From: Piliocolobus tephrosceles
Taxonomy: Eukaryota > Chordata > Mammalia > Primates > Cercopithecidae
Assembly (NCBI RefSeq): GCF_002776525.5
Contig: NC_045438.1
Location: 156,155,332 to 156,219,331 of the forward strand
Reading direction: 5' to 3'
Length of the DNA: 64,000 nt
Shown: positions 27,655 through 41,552 of the stretch, one piece after another
Numbering within the stretch: the stretch's first letter is position 1
Layout of the letters: the number at the start of each line of letters is the position of its first letter
Program-made: the position numbers and the translations under genes
The notes under the pieces: generated by a model
The model's database searches: none
The model's input: the letters and a program-made list of their open reading frames with translations, nothing else
What the model was told of the DNA's origin: nothing

Positions 27655-28215
27655 AAACAAACAAACAAAAAAATGTTTATCTGTGCATAGGGAAGTGTTC
27701 AAAAATGTTCACTGTAGCATCGTTTGAAATTGAAAACAAACAAATGGGAAAACCAAATGCCTATCAACAGAAACATGTGTTTTAAATAATGATGGTATAC
27801 TCACATCGTATAATAACATGTGGAAGTGAAAATGATGAACTAGTGTTGCAGGCCAGCAGGGACGACTCTCATATTATATCAAGAGAAAATAAAAGGAAGT
27901 CATAAAGGAATACAGTCTGTATGATCCCAGTAATTATAAGTTTAAAAGCATACAAAACTGAGCGGTATTGTGTAGAGAGATAAAAGAAAAAAATTAATGA
28001 GTGAGAATGGTAGTTATTAATACAAAGTTTAGATAGTAGTTATCTAGGGGATATAGTTGGGAAGGCTATGTAATGGGATTTAATGCTCTTGGTAATATTT
28101 TATATCTATAGTTAGATAGTAGATATACGACAGTTGTGTTATTCTTTATATTGTTCATATGTGTGAAATGGTTCTTGACATATTTCAAAATAATAATGAT
28201 TTTTTAAAATAATGC
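27655..28215 (+). mobile_element. L1M (L1ME-like) 3' end inserted into the L2
   Basis: GTGTTCAAAAATGTTCACTG, TAGCATCGTTTGAAATTGAA, CCTATCAACAGAAACATGTG and ATGGTATACTCACATCGTAT, later CAGTCTGTATGATCCCAG, match the end of ORF2 and the 3' UTR of L1M. It separates the two parts of the L2. Confidence 0.74.
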
Positions 28216-28520
28216 CAATGGATTAGCAGTATCTGGGAAGTAAAGGTACTGCTGGAGTGGGCATATTAGGGAACTCCTGGAGGTTGTAATCAGAGACAGG
28301 GCACTTAAAATGGGGATTACTGAGATGGTGCACTCGCAGATATTGAAAGGCCTTGAGAATATATAGCAAAGGTGTGGTGGAGAAAAAAATGAGTGGACTT
28401 AAAGGGGTCTGGGAACTGGGAAGCCAGGGTTTTGGATGGATAATCTATGTGGATGTTGAAGGATGTGAGTAACAGAGCTGAAAGTATAGCACTATTCCTA
28501 ATGTAAAATAAATTTGACAA
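28216..28520 (-). pseudogene. L2 ORF2 endonuclease relic
   Basis: The minus frame 28317-28520 translates to FNIHIDYPSKTLASQF near 28410-28460. This resembles the GDFNIHVDDPS...LA segment of the APE-type endonuclease of L2/CR1 elements, whose role is to nick the genomic target. It lies on the same strand as, and upstream of, the reverse-transcriptase relic, as expected for one ORF2. The domain is a fragment and cannot be active. Confidence 0.66.
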
Positions 28521-29139
28521 TGAATGCTTATCAAAATGAACTGAATTTCTTTAAATAAATTGTTGATAATCCTCTTCATTCTAGGTCTCTTTTTATTTTT
28601 CTTCAGTGTAAAGTATCAAGGGTTGGTTGAACATTGTTCCACACACACAGAGACACACACATATACACACACATCTATTGGACCATTGTGTCCTTCAGTA
28701 AAAACTCCTAAGTTATTTACTTTCCATGAGGGAAATAGTTACATGTGGATGTGATGGTATGGCTGACTGTCACCTGCATGCTTATGCCTACAATTTTAAA
28801 TGTCAGATGAAAGCAGCTTGAATGGAGGGCGAGGAGTCAGTGTGATGAGTGAAAGACCACTGGATTATTTGTACTGACCACAGCACCTATTGTTACAAAA
28901 GTCAAAAAAAGAAGAAACAACAAATCCCACACACAAGAGCATGTATGTGTGTTGGTGGCGAGGAGGGGTCGGTGCAGGAGGAAGTGTTTGGTAAAAATAC
29001 ATTTTAAAAAGCATATTTTATAAAATAAAATGCTCAGAGTGATAAATAAGGTAGTTCTTTTTTTTTTCATCCAGATTTCTGATCTCCAAATGGTCATTAA
29101 GCTTTTTAAATTGGGAAATTCTCTTAATCAGGTAGTCAT
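28521..29139. other. Unrecognised, with a CA-rich microsatellite
   Basis: 28639-28675 is an imperfect CA repeat (CACACACAGAGACACACACA). The rest shows no gene or repeat I know. Confidence 0.5.
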
Positions 29140-29452
<313 letters not shown>

Positions 29453-29526
29453 TCAAGGAGTACTTTTTTTTCTGAAGCTCTATTCCCTGAATCTGTATTT
29501 TACTACAAAATCTGGAGATAGATACT

Positions 29527-29878
29527 GATATGGTTTGGCTGTGTCCCCACCCAAATCTCATCTTGAATTCCCACATGTTGTGGGAGGGACTCAGTGGGAG
29601 GTAATTGAATCATGGGGCAAGTCTTTCCCATGCTTTTCTTGTGATAGTCTCACGAGATCTGATGATTTTAAAAAGAGGAGTTCCCTTGCACAAGTTCTCT
29701 CTCTCTGCCTGATACCATTCATGCAAGACATGACTTGCTCCTGCTTGCCTTCCGCCGTGATTGTGAGGCTTCCCCGCCATAATTGGAAAAGTTTAATTTT
29801 CCAATTAAACTTCTTTCTTTTGTAAATTGCCCAGTCTCAGATTTGTCTTTATCAGCAGCATGAAAACAGACTAATACA
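29527..29878 (+). mobile_element. THE1 solo LTR with perfect 5-bp target duplication
   Basis: Runs TGATATGGTTTGGCTGTGTC to AAAACAGACTAATACA, the THE1/MST LTR ends (ERVL-MaLR). GATAC sits on both sides (29522-29526 and 29879-29883). No internal retroviral sequence follows, so it is a solo LTR left by LTR-LTR recombination. A short deletion removed the usual 'gtagctcccata' after CTTGAATT. Confidence 0.93.
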
Positions 29879-29883
29879 GATAC

Positions 29884-30506
29884 ATTTTCACCGACCATGA
29901 AGCCCGGCACCTATCACACACCTTAACACACAGGTAAGCAGCGTCCATGGGCTTATGAAGTCAAGGGCAGGAAGGTTGCTTTGAAAATGTGGAAAGTCTC
30001 TTCACTTAGCACCAGCAGCCTCTCAATACTGGAGCTTAGGGCAGCAGATTTCTTGCTGGGTTTGATCTATCTGTAATCATACAAGGTGCGGTTCTACACA
30101 TCACAGATGAAAAAAGGAGTGAGGGTACAAAAAGCTTGAGTGATTTCCAGTCCCTTGAAGGACTTAAAAGCTTTTCAAATTGATCTCTGAAGCTGGGGGC
30201 ACCATTGTTGAATAACTCAGGAAATTGATATACAGTATATACGGCTACACAGACAAGCAATTACAACCGCATGATATAGGGTAGCATGTGATTGCTAAAT
30301 TAATGATACTCCCAGAAGTGCTGGAAAATAAACTTTATGAGTCAGACTATCTGGTATGATAAATATTGATTGCATATAACAGTTTCTTGGTAAATATTAT
30401 ACTAGCTTTGAAGATAGTTGAGAAAAGTTTCTAGATAAATACAGCAAAATCTTGTAGGATTATAAAAACCACTTTCTCTGATACCTCTACATGAAAAATT
30501 GTTTTA
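29884..30506. other. Single-copy sequence, nothing recognised
   Basis: No gene or repeat recognised. Confidence 0.45.
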
Positions 30507-30806
30507 TTTAATTTCTTTATTTATTTCAGACAGGTTCTCACTCTGACACTCAGGCTGGAGTGCAGTGGCACAATCACAGCTTACTGCAGCCTTGACACCC
30601 TGGGCCCAAGCAATCCTCCCACCTCAGCCTCCCAAGTAGCTGGGGTTACAGGTACACACCACCACACCTGGCTCATTTTTGTACTTTTTGTAGAAACAAG
30701 GTTCTGCTATGATGCCTAGGATGGTCTCAAACTCCTGAGCACAAGCAACCTCCCACCTCAGCCTCCCAAAGTGCTGGGATTAGAGGCATAAGCCACTGCA
30801 CCTGGT
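30507..30806 (-). mobile_element. AluJ-like, diverged
   Basis: Reverse Alu ending CACTGCACCTGGT, with TTGACACCCTGGGCCCAAGC typical of AluJ. Flanks TGAAAAATTGTTTTA and TGAAAAGTGACTTTTA may be a decayed target duplication. Confidence 0.92.
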
Positions 30807-31222
30807 TGAAAAGTGACTTTTAAGAATGCAAAAAATTCTCTAGCAACAACCAAATAAGGAAAGAGCATAGCATTATTCCATAAACATCAAAGAATGGTGT
30901 CTATAAAAAGATACAGAAGATTCAGAAGTGCTATGGTTCCGCCTCCGGAAGAAGTACTAAGGAAGGAAGACCACTCCAGGTTATGAGATTGTCATAATTC
31001 CCTACCATTCTGAGAAAAGTAGACTAAGGCTGATAAGATAGTCTTGGGACAAACCAAGGAAAAATTACTTAAGGAGTAGAAATCTTCTAAAAGTAGAAAG
31101 TCAATCCATATAGTCTTAAACTAAAGCATATACCTGTAGTTAAAAATACAGTGATCATTTATTATAATAATTACGTCTCCAATTTAATAATGTTTAGCAA
31201 TTCTTTCAGTTTAATGTCAGTT
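30807..31222. other. Single-copy sequence, nothing recognised
   Basis: No gene or repeat recognised. Confidence 0.45.
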
Positions 31223-31232
31223 TATTTTTCTT

Positions 31233-31538
<306 letters not shown>

Positions 31539-31700
31539 TATTTTTCTTCTTTCAAGTTTAAGTAAAATTGTGAGTTTTAAAAAGTAAGTAGCTTCTATAG
31601 AATTGTTTCATTTTTAAACAATCATTTGACTTGCTGGTTATTTATCTATAGATCTTTCTATCCATCCATTTATCTAACTGTCCATAACAAATAGCAGTGA

Positions 31701-32031
<331 letters not shown>

Positions 32032-32042
32032 CTTTTAAACAA

Positions 32043-32619
32043 CTTTGAGAACATAATTTTAAATTAGAAAGTTTCTAGTACGAAGGTAAATGTCTCGCTT
32101 CTTCTAGCAGAACAGAAGTTCTGACAACACTGGGACCACTTTGCCACTTGGCAATCGCCTGCTTTACCTGAGAAATCCCTGTGCCCTCCGGATGGCGCAT
32201 GTCTTCTTCAGTTCACCACAGTTGCCATCACTCTTCTTGTTCTCCCAGCAAGGAAAGCATTGGTTGCTATATATCATCTTGCTTGCACTGTAGTTAAAAA
32301 AATTTTTTTGTTAGAGTAGAGAAATATTTCTCCATACCATGTGGAAAAGCTCAAGGCAGACTGAAAGGACTGAGTTTCCTTACATCAATCTCAACCATGG
32401 AAGTTCCTCTTGACTCCTGAAGGCACTTTAGTTTGCAATATAGGCTCACAGTGACATCTAGAATGATGTTCATCAAGGATCAATCTAATTTTTTTTTTCC
32501 TTGGGGAGATGTGATTTTATGGGAGTTGTTAGTTTCTTCTTTGCTCTTTCCTGCATTTCATGATTTTTCTTTATGGTGAAAATGCATCATTTTTAGTTTT
32601 CAAAATAGGGCAATATTAA
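32043..32619. other. Single-copy sequence, nothing recognised
   Basis: No gene or repeat recognised. Confidence 0.45.
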
Positions 32620-32751
32620 ATATATATACACACACATACATGTATGTATGAATATATATGTGTTTATATAAATATACATATGTGCATACATAAATGTCTA
32701 TGTTTATGTGCATATATATACACATACACACACACATATATATATATATAT
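32620..32751. repeat. (TA)n/(CA)n/(TG)n mixed alternating repeat
   Basis: About 130 bases of nearly unbroken purine-pyrimidine alternation: ATATATACACACACATACAT, GTATGTATG, then ATATATACACATACACACAC and a final (TA)7. Prone to slippage and to non-B structure. Confidence 0.88.
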
Positions 32752-33902
<1,151 letters not shown>

Positions 33903-34191
33903 TAACCACCTGTCTGAAAAGACAAATCTTTCTTTGTCCTGAATCAAAGTTTCCCTACAAGCTTTATCATTGCCTCCTCAGCTTTTAGATGAATTCCTTA
34001 ATTCCCACAATATATAACAAAGAGGAAAGAAATCAATAATTTTTTAGCCACAAAGGAATATTTTTATTATACCCATGAAGTAATTAATATATGAATTAAC
34101 ATAATAATTAAGCTATAATATATTAAGTGTATCTATGCATATATAATGAACCAATACATGTAAAGCACATATTGCTCAATTTGCATTAAGT

Positions 34192-34219
34192 ATGATGATG
34201 ATGATGAAGATGATGATGA
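34192..34219. repeat. (GAT)n short tandem repeat
   Basis: GATGATGATGATGAAGATGATGATGAT, nine units with one interruption, directly beside the 3' end of the next L2. Confidence 0.9.
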
Positions 34220-34221
34220 TT

Positions 34222-34665
34222 AATTTTTCATTCAACAAATATTTCTTGAGTTCCTACTACATGTCCTGCGCTATCCTACTGTGGGGTTTTATCAGTGAAT
34301 AAAACAGACAAAAATTTCTGTCTTCATGGAGGTTATATTCTAATAAAGAAGTTAAATGATTAAATAAATACATGATATAGGGTGCTGGGAGGTGATAAAC
34401 CCTATCGAGAAAAATTTTAAAACCAAGGAGGATAAAGAGTACTGGGGGATGGTAAGAGGTGGTTGGTTTGTAATTTTGAATAAGTGGCCAGAGGAGACCT
34501 GCTAAGAAGGCAAGATGCCAGCAGACCTAAAGGAACCAAAGGAAGGAGCCAGGAAGGTATCTGGAAGAAATATGTTCCAGGCAGAGGAAACAGCACGCAT
34601 CCGGAACAGCGAGGAGGCCAAAGTGGCTAGTGCTAAGGGAAAACAGGCAAGAAGTAGGAGATCAA
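34222..34665 (-). repeat. L2 3' region
   Basis: TCATTCAACAAATATTTCTT, GAGTTCCTACTACATGTCCT, CTGTCTTCATGGAGGTTATA and ATGTTCCAGGCAGAGGAAAC, then ACAGCGAGGAGGCCAAAGTG give a long reversed L2 match. The 61-aa frame inside is not a gene. Confidence 0.88.
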
Positions 34666-34713
34666 CTCCTCTGCATTCTATGAAGGAAAAGGTTGTATAA
34701 ATGCAACACCCAC

Positions 34714-35099
34714 TGTATTAGTCAGATAGGGCTTCAATAACAAACACCACAGATGGCGCGGCTTAGACCATAGAAGTTTATTTTCTCACTGTTCTGGAGA
34801 AGTCTGAGATCAGGTGTCAGCAGAGCTGGTTCTTTCTGAAGCCTCCCTCCTTGGCTCGTAGATGGCACCTTCTCCCAGTGTCCTCACATGGGATTCCCTC
34901 TGTGTGTGTCTGTGTCCCCCTCTCCTCTTCTTCTAAGGACGCCATTTAGACTGGATTAGAGCCCCACTCCCAGGATCCCATTTTAACTGAATTATCTCTT
35001 TAAAGACCCGTCTCCAAATACGATCATAATCTGAAGCACTAGGGTTTGGGACTTCAACATACGAATTTGGGGCTGGGTGACACGGTGCAGCACGGAACA
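34714..35099 (-). mobile_element. MLT1-type MaLR LTR
   Basis: In reverse: TGTATTAGTCAGATAGGGCT, AGAAGTTTATTTTCTCACTG, AGTGTCCTCACATGGGATTC, TCTTCTTCTAAGGACGCCAT, CCGTCTCCAAATACGATC and GACTTCAACATACGAATTTG are in MLT1-like order. Solo; target duplication decayed. Confidence 0.78.
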
Positions 35100-35676
35100 C
35101 TCATGCTAACTTTTCCTGTGGCCACTCATACTGTGGTGGAACTGCCCTGCAACGAGGCTTCCTTCTTACTTTGCGAGTCTGGTTATGAAACTCCAGCATC
35201 AGGTGACCCACAGCCTCACTTCCGTTCTGTGGGAATTGCTTAACAGCATATACTTTCTGACTGCTGTTATCAAGGTTGCCAGGGTGCCCAGGGCTCATCA
35301 CAGGACCAGTTTTGGGTGATGAGTCAGCTATACAAAACGAAGTCACAAATATTTTCCTGAGAAATGGCTCAGAAAGGGTGAGGTGTTAGGCGCTACAAGG
35401 CATCTAGCCAAGTTAATGAAACATGTAAATCAAGAACTAGTAAAAATTAACTACTATTATCTATGGAAATATCAACATGAACAAAGCATTGACCAGAATA
35501 ATCACTATGAACTTTCCTTCTTTCAGATATTCAATTGCTTTATAAGAAGTAAACTGTCTACAATTAAAATTATTTTTAGGGAGCATGGCCCTCAGAAGGT
35601 ATTTCTGAAACTGGTATAGTGAGTGACAGAGCTGAATTCAAAACAAGGTCTGTAGTCTTCCACATCCATGATCCGT
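35100..35676. other. Single-copy sequence, nothing recognised
   Basis: Short frames on both strands without known domains. Confidence 0.45.
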
Positions 35677-35685
35677 AAATCTAGA

Positions 35686-35862
35686 GGTTTTTTTTGAGAC
35701 AGAGTCTCGCTCTGTCACCCAGGCAGGAGTACAGTGGTGCGATCACAGCTCACTGCAGCCTTGACCCCCTGGGGCTCAAACAGTCCTCCCACCTCAGCCT
35801 CCAGAGAAGCTGAGACCACAGACATGTACCACCACACCTGGCTATTTTTTTAAAATTTGTAT

Positions 35863-35909
<47 letters not shown>

Positions 35910-36030
35910 TTGTAGCAACTGTTCTTGCTGTGTTGCCCAGGCTGGTCTAGAACTCCCGGACTAAAGTAAGCCCCTCATCTCGGCCTCCCAAAGTTCTGGG
36001 ACTTACAGTTGTGAGCCACCATGCCCTGCC
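35686..36030 (-). mobile_element. AluJ-like with target duplication and internal ATTT expansion
   Basis: AAATCTAGA at 35677-35685 and 36031-36039 flank it perfectly. The middle linker has grown into an ATTT microsatellite, making the element longer than usual. Confidence 0.94.
35861..35911. repeat. (ATTT)n microsatellite, about 12.5 units
   Basis: Uninterrupted ATTT units across the A-rich linker of the Alu. Confidence 0.95.
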
Positions 36031-36039
36031 AAATCTAGA

Positions 36040-36949
36040 TTAATTGTGGGGTAGTTATGAGGTTGCTGAACAATGTATCAGACCTTCTGCTGGTGGCCCC
36101 GCCAGCTTCTGAGGCTATTTCACAGCAGTTACGGGGAAATTTTGCCAGGTATTTCTAGCACAGTGTGTAAACTGCAGGAATTCAGTGGCAATTATAGGTC
36201 CTTTTTTTCTATTATTAACATAGGGAATTTAAATAATCTAGGGGAAGAGATCAAGGTTAAGAGAAAATATTGTGTGATCATGAAAATTGTATTTATTGAA
36301 CATTCATATGCCACTACGCAAACATTTAAAAAATGAGTAAAGACAGTTCCTGACAAGGTCTTTCCAATAGCTAAATATGGTTAAATCCATCTTCAGCAGG
36401 CACATTACTTTTCATCATATATGCTTGGGAAATCAGTTGCAGGAATTAAGATCTTAGGCTGAAATGAAACTATGCAACGGGCAATCAAAATGAGGTGCCT
36501 CACCAGACGACCCAGGTGCCAGCAATCTTAACTCATCAGGAATGATTTGTCTTACTTAAAAACTCAGCAGAATCAGAACAGATTTTTTAAAATGCTTCTG
36601 AAACTTTGATGTGACATTTTTTCCATAGGATCCAATTTCCTCGTGTTGTATTTGATCAACGTTGGCAACCCCCTAGGTTTATTAACAGGCGGTGTTGACA
36701 GGTTAATTACAGGAGGAAATTAGCACACATCGAGATCTAGGTGATCACTCCTACTCACAATCGCCTTTCATTGTAAGTGACTTGCTGCAGCTTCTCACCC
36801 ACTCCTGGGACAAAGGGTTTGGACAACACAGAAATTGCACAAAACCCAGCTCCCTTCCCTAGGGAAGGAATCTAGCACCGTGTCCTCACTAGACATTTGG
36901 CAGAGGCTTCTTTGAGTGCATGAAATATTGAGGATAACTAAACACAGCG
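36040..36949. other. Single-copy sequence; candidate conserved element at 36590-36800
   Basis: No repeat or gene recognised. The second half has words such as GTTGACAGGTTAATTACAGG and GGAAATTAGCACACATCGAG reminiscent of homeodomain/Meis sites; see findings. Confidence 0.4.
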
Positions 36950-37172
36950 TTCTGGTTCCCTAGGACTGCCATACCAAAGCACCAGAGACTGGTTGGCTTA
37001 AACAATATAAATGTATTATTTCACAGTTCTGGAGGCTGGAAATCCAAACTCAAGGTGTTTGCAAGGCCATGCTTCCTCTAAAGATGCCAGGGAAGGAGCT
37101 ATTCTAGGCCTCTTTCCAAGCTTCTCAAAATTACTTGGCTTGTGGCAACATAACTCCAGTCCTCATGTGCAT

Positions 37173-37199
37173 TCTCTCTCTCTCTCTCTCTTTATGTCT

Positions 37200-37238
<39 letters not shown>
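37173..37238. repeat. (TC)9 and (TG)18 microsatellites
   Basis: (TC)n at 37173-37190 and (TG)18 at 37203-37238, grown from the 'gtgtgtgtctgtgtcc' part of the LTR. Confidence 0.95.
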
Positions 37239-37246
<8 letters not shown>

Positions 37247-37250
37247 TTCA

Positions 37251-37570
<320 letters not shown>

Positions 37571-37810
37571 AAGTTTCTTCTTTGTACAAAGACACCAGTC
37601 AGATTGGATTAGGACCCATCCTAATGACAACCTCATGTTAACTTGATTACCTTTCCCTGTCTCCATATAAGGTCACATTTTGAGGTACCTGGTATTAGGA
37701 CTTCAACACATGAATTTTGGGGGGGACACAAGACAACCCATAATACACCCTGTTCCTATCTAATGAATGATGGCTCCAGCAGCTGAAGTTGCAGAGGAAA
37801 GAGGCAGGCG

Positions 37811-37930
37811 CCAGGCTATGTGCTAAAACTATGGGTTTCAGCATCACATAGACCTGGATATGGATCCTGACCTGTTCATCTATGATCTGTGCCCTTAGGG
37901 AAGTCACTTGATTAATTGTCCAAAAGCAGT
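37811..37930 (+). repeat. MIR SINE fragment
   Basis: CATCACATAGACCTGGATAT, GGATCCTGACCTGTTC and CCTTAGGGAAGTCACTTGAT follow sense MIR. Confidence 0.65.
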
Positions 37931-37984
37931 TCATAATCATCTAGTGCATTTTAAGTGATTTTTAAAAATCCATTTGTTTTATAC

Positions 37985-38185
37985 ACTTAACAAATATGTA
38001 CTTTACAAATATTAATTTATATAATCCTTATGACAACCCAAGGGGTAGGTATGGTTGTCACACAGAAGGTGCACAGAAGTTGAGTACCTTAACCTCAGTC
38101 ACACAACTAACAAGAAACAGAGGCACAATCCCAAAATAGTAGCCTTGCCCAAGACCCAAGGACTTAACCACTCTACCGTGTGGTA
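37985..38185 (-). repeat. MIR SINE
   Basis: ATATAATCCTTATGACAACC, CAAGGGGTAGGTATGGTTGT, CAGTCACACAACTAACAAG and GACTTAACCACTCTACCG follow reversed MIR. Confidence 0.8.
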
Positions 38186-38199
38186 CATCATGCCCCATG

Positions 38200-38738
38200 T
38201 AGCTTTGTTCAAATTTTTTTACTGGCTTCCCATTCGACTCAGAGGGAGAGCCAGGTCCTTAGAGTGGCTTATGAAACTGTAGGAGACATCACCCCTGCCC
38301 GCTGTGTGATCTCATCTCTGATCACCATCCCCTCATCACCTCTGCTCCAGCCAAAACACAATCCTGAATACACAGGCGCTCTCTGCCCCGGTGCCTTTGC
38401 ACTTGTTGTTCCCTCTGGCTATCATTCTTTTCCACCAGCTTTCATAGGACCTGCTCTAGTTCTCTCCAGTGGCCCCGTGTCGTTACATTTTTGTGTCACT
38501 GATTACCTCCTGAGGTCATACATGTTTATTGTTTGCTTGCATATTGCTGCTCTCCCTTCACCCCATCGGAACCTTCATGAGGGCCATGAATATACAAGTT
38601 TTAATACAGATAATGCAAGTAATTGGACACTCATGAGCTTCAGGAGTCTTTGCATGTTTGTTCACTGCTGTAATTCCAACACTTAGCATGCAGTAGCTAC
38701 TCAATAAATATTTGTGAATGGATACATGAATTAATGAA
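38200..38738 (+). repeat. L2 3' end, near 500 bp
   Basis: ACTGGCTTCCCATTCGACTC, CGGTGCCTTTGCACTTGTTG, TTCCCTCTGGCTATCATTC, GCATGCAGTAGCTACTCAAT and AAATATTTGTGAATGGATAC run through the L2 3' region. About 60 bases near 38590-38650 are not part of that consensus. The 168-aa frame at 38180-38686 is L2 sequence and not a gene. Confidence 0.86.
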
Positions 38739-38924
38739 CTAGGTGACTATTACTAGGCCTGGTTTGTAGATCATGCTCAATAAATAATGACTGCGATTTT
38801 TTTTAGTGAGGAAACCAGAAGTTACTGAAAATAGCACAGAATGAGGTTAAAAACCAAAGGTTCTTGGTCGGGGGATTTTTTTTCTTAATGTTTAAGATGA
38901 TGCATGTTGCTGAAATTCACCATG

Positions 38925-39140
38925 CATCAGGCTTGGGCACAGTGCCTGGGATGTAAGAAGCACTCCGTAGATGAAAGTGAGGAAAGCGGGGGAAAGGGAG
39001 GGAGAAAGGAGAGGATAGACGGGGAAGGGGAGGTAAAAGAGGAAGACAGGGAAGGGAGGAAGTTTGAACACCTGCTATGTGCTGTGCAGGGTGCTGTGGT
39101 GCTGGCAACACAAAGATGAAAAACTGGGTTGAGCCCAAGA
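38925..39140. repeat. MIR/L2 remnants around a GA-rich tract
   Basis: GGGCACAGTGCCTGGGATGT at 38935 is a sense MIR/L2 ending. GAACACCTGCTATGTGCTGT at 39065 is a reversed L2/MIR ending. A GA-rich run lies between. Confidence 0.5.
38985..39064 (+). repeat. GA-rich purine tract
   Basis: About 80 bases almost wholly G and A (AAAGGGAGGGAGAAAGGAGA). A possible triplex-forming polypurine tract; the frames it creates are low-complexity. Confidence 0.85.
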
Positions 39141-39308
39141 GAAACTCTGTGTCTGGTAGCTGGGAAGTGTCCCATGATAGACAGTATAATATGACAAAGC
39201 CACTCTACTGGGTGTGTCCATCTGACTGTCTGCATGGAAGTGTCCTCAGAGTGCTTCCATTCTTTCCTCACTTATGAGGGGAAGGGATCTGAACCCCTGA
39301 ACTTCACA

Positions 39309-39608
<300 letters not shown>

Positions 39609-39620
39609 CTGAACTTCACA

Positions 39621-40858
39621 TTTTAAGCCACAATTATACCAAGATCCACGTGAAACTTCTTAGACATGAGTGACCTTCAGAGACATTTTCTATCCTCAGT
39701 GATACAGGGTAGATTGCTCAGTCTAATGGCAATTCGTTTTCTCATTGCCTTGCAAAAGTCTAGATAAATTATTTTCTGAAGCACTTTTTTTTTTGTCTCT
39801 TCCTGCTGTTCTCAGCAAAGAAAAACAACAGCTTGCCAGGGACTCTGGGTGCCCATGTCACCTTTATAATAATAAACTATCCACATGGAAAGGCTGGCAG
39901 AGGCAAACTCACTCACTCCATAGGAAATTCATTTTGGCTTGACAATTCCAAATGTTTCAAAGAAAAATAGGCCAAACTCAGGTTATAATGTCTGACTAAT
40001 GAAAACTATGCCAACTGCTACTCTTCACTGGTCTGAAAGCAGAGCCAGTGTTAACTGGTAACTGTTCACAGGGATCCTTCGTCTACCCGACCCCAGCATT
40101 CTCCTGTGGAATGTCCTTATCAGCATCAAAAGTCACCACATTCCATAAGAATCTTTCTGGGACAGAGAGTGTAAAGCGAAGCTACCATATAAGGTCATTT
40201 CCAGCTGCCACAGTGCTGTTTTCAGGGACAAAGCTCCCTGTGTCAGACCCTTCTCCCACCAAATCCAGGGCAAGATGGAGAGACTTCTTCTGGGATGACA
40301 TAGTTTAGAGTCCGACCACAAAATGCAGAAATGAGTTGTCACTAATGATGTCTGACATCACTGTGCATTCAACATCCGAAAATGTTTGTCCTTTTTTGGA
40401 ATCCAGAAAGCCAACCCTTTGGGGCACAGTTCACAAATGCACATTCTATGTTTACATTCATTACAGACTGTGGATTTCAGAAGGTGTGTCCTATGATGAC
40501 TTAACTCTCAAAAAAATTGAAAGAGGGAATTCTGATTTCTAGGTAGCTTTCTAGTGACTGTAACTCTTTGGACACTTGGCTAATGCTCATGCTACAGAAG
40601 ATGGGTCAAGAGAAGAGAGAACGGGAACCAGCACCCATAGTGTTTGAGGTAGGGGGTGGGTGGGTTGAATTTACCTTCCTTGGAATATGTTTTTAAATTT
40701 AATACTAAAATGAATTTGCATTCTCGGGATATGTACCAACTCCTTGGTTTATCCAACCAACATTTATCTGACATGAAAGGATTGAAAGGAAAGAGAAAAG
40801 GAACAGGAAGAGAAAAAGTAATACAGAAATGTCCTAAATGAAGTATCAAGGCATAATT
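39621..40858. other. Single-copy sequence, nothing recognised
   Basis: About 1.2 kb. An 86-aa plus frame (40048-40308) and other short frames show no known domain. No repeat recognised. Confidence 0.45.
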
Positions 40859-40870
40859 AAGAATGGATGC

Positions 40871-41173
<303 letters not shown>

Positions 41174-41280
41174 AAGAATGGATTCAACCTAAAATAGTCA
41201 TTTTTCCATTTCCAACAAGAAAATGAGAAATGCACTCCAAATTATCAAGTAGAATAAATCTCTCAAAATAATAAAATACG

Positions 41281-41552
41281 GGTTGGGCACAGTGACTCCT
41301 GCCTATAATTTCAGCACTCTGAGAGGCCAAGACAGGAGAATCACTTGAGCCCAGGAGTTTGAGGCCAGCCTAAGTAACATGGCGAAACCCCATCTCTACC
41401 AAAAGAAAAAAAAAAAATTAGCCTATAGTCCCAGCTACTTGGGAGGCTAAGGTAGGAGGATCACCTGAGCCCCAGGAGGTCAAGGCTGCAGTGAGCTGTG
41501 ATCGCACCACTGCACTCCAGCCTGGCAACAGAATGAGACCCTGTCTCAAAAA
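41281..41552 (+). mobile_element. AluJ-like, diverged
   Basis: Begins GGTTGGGCACAGTGACTCC and ends CCTGTCTCAAAAAATATA. The right monomer lost its first part after AAAAAAATTAGCC. Confidence 0.92.

Noticed and set aside
29527..29878. Possible active promoter in the solo LTR
   Set aside because: Plausible from knowledge of THE1 elements, but nothing in the sequence alone shows activity, so no promoter feature is listed.
38180..38686. 168-aa plus-strand frame
   Set aside because: It coincides with an L2 3' end whose DNA matches the repeat along its length.
40048..40308. 86-aa plus-strand frame in single-copy DNA
   Set aside because: No recognisable domain, no conservation evidence available, and a length expected by chance.
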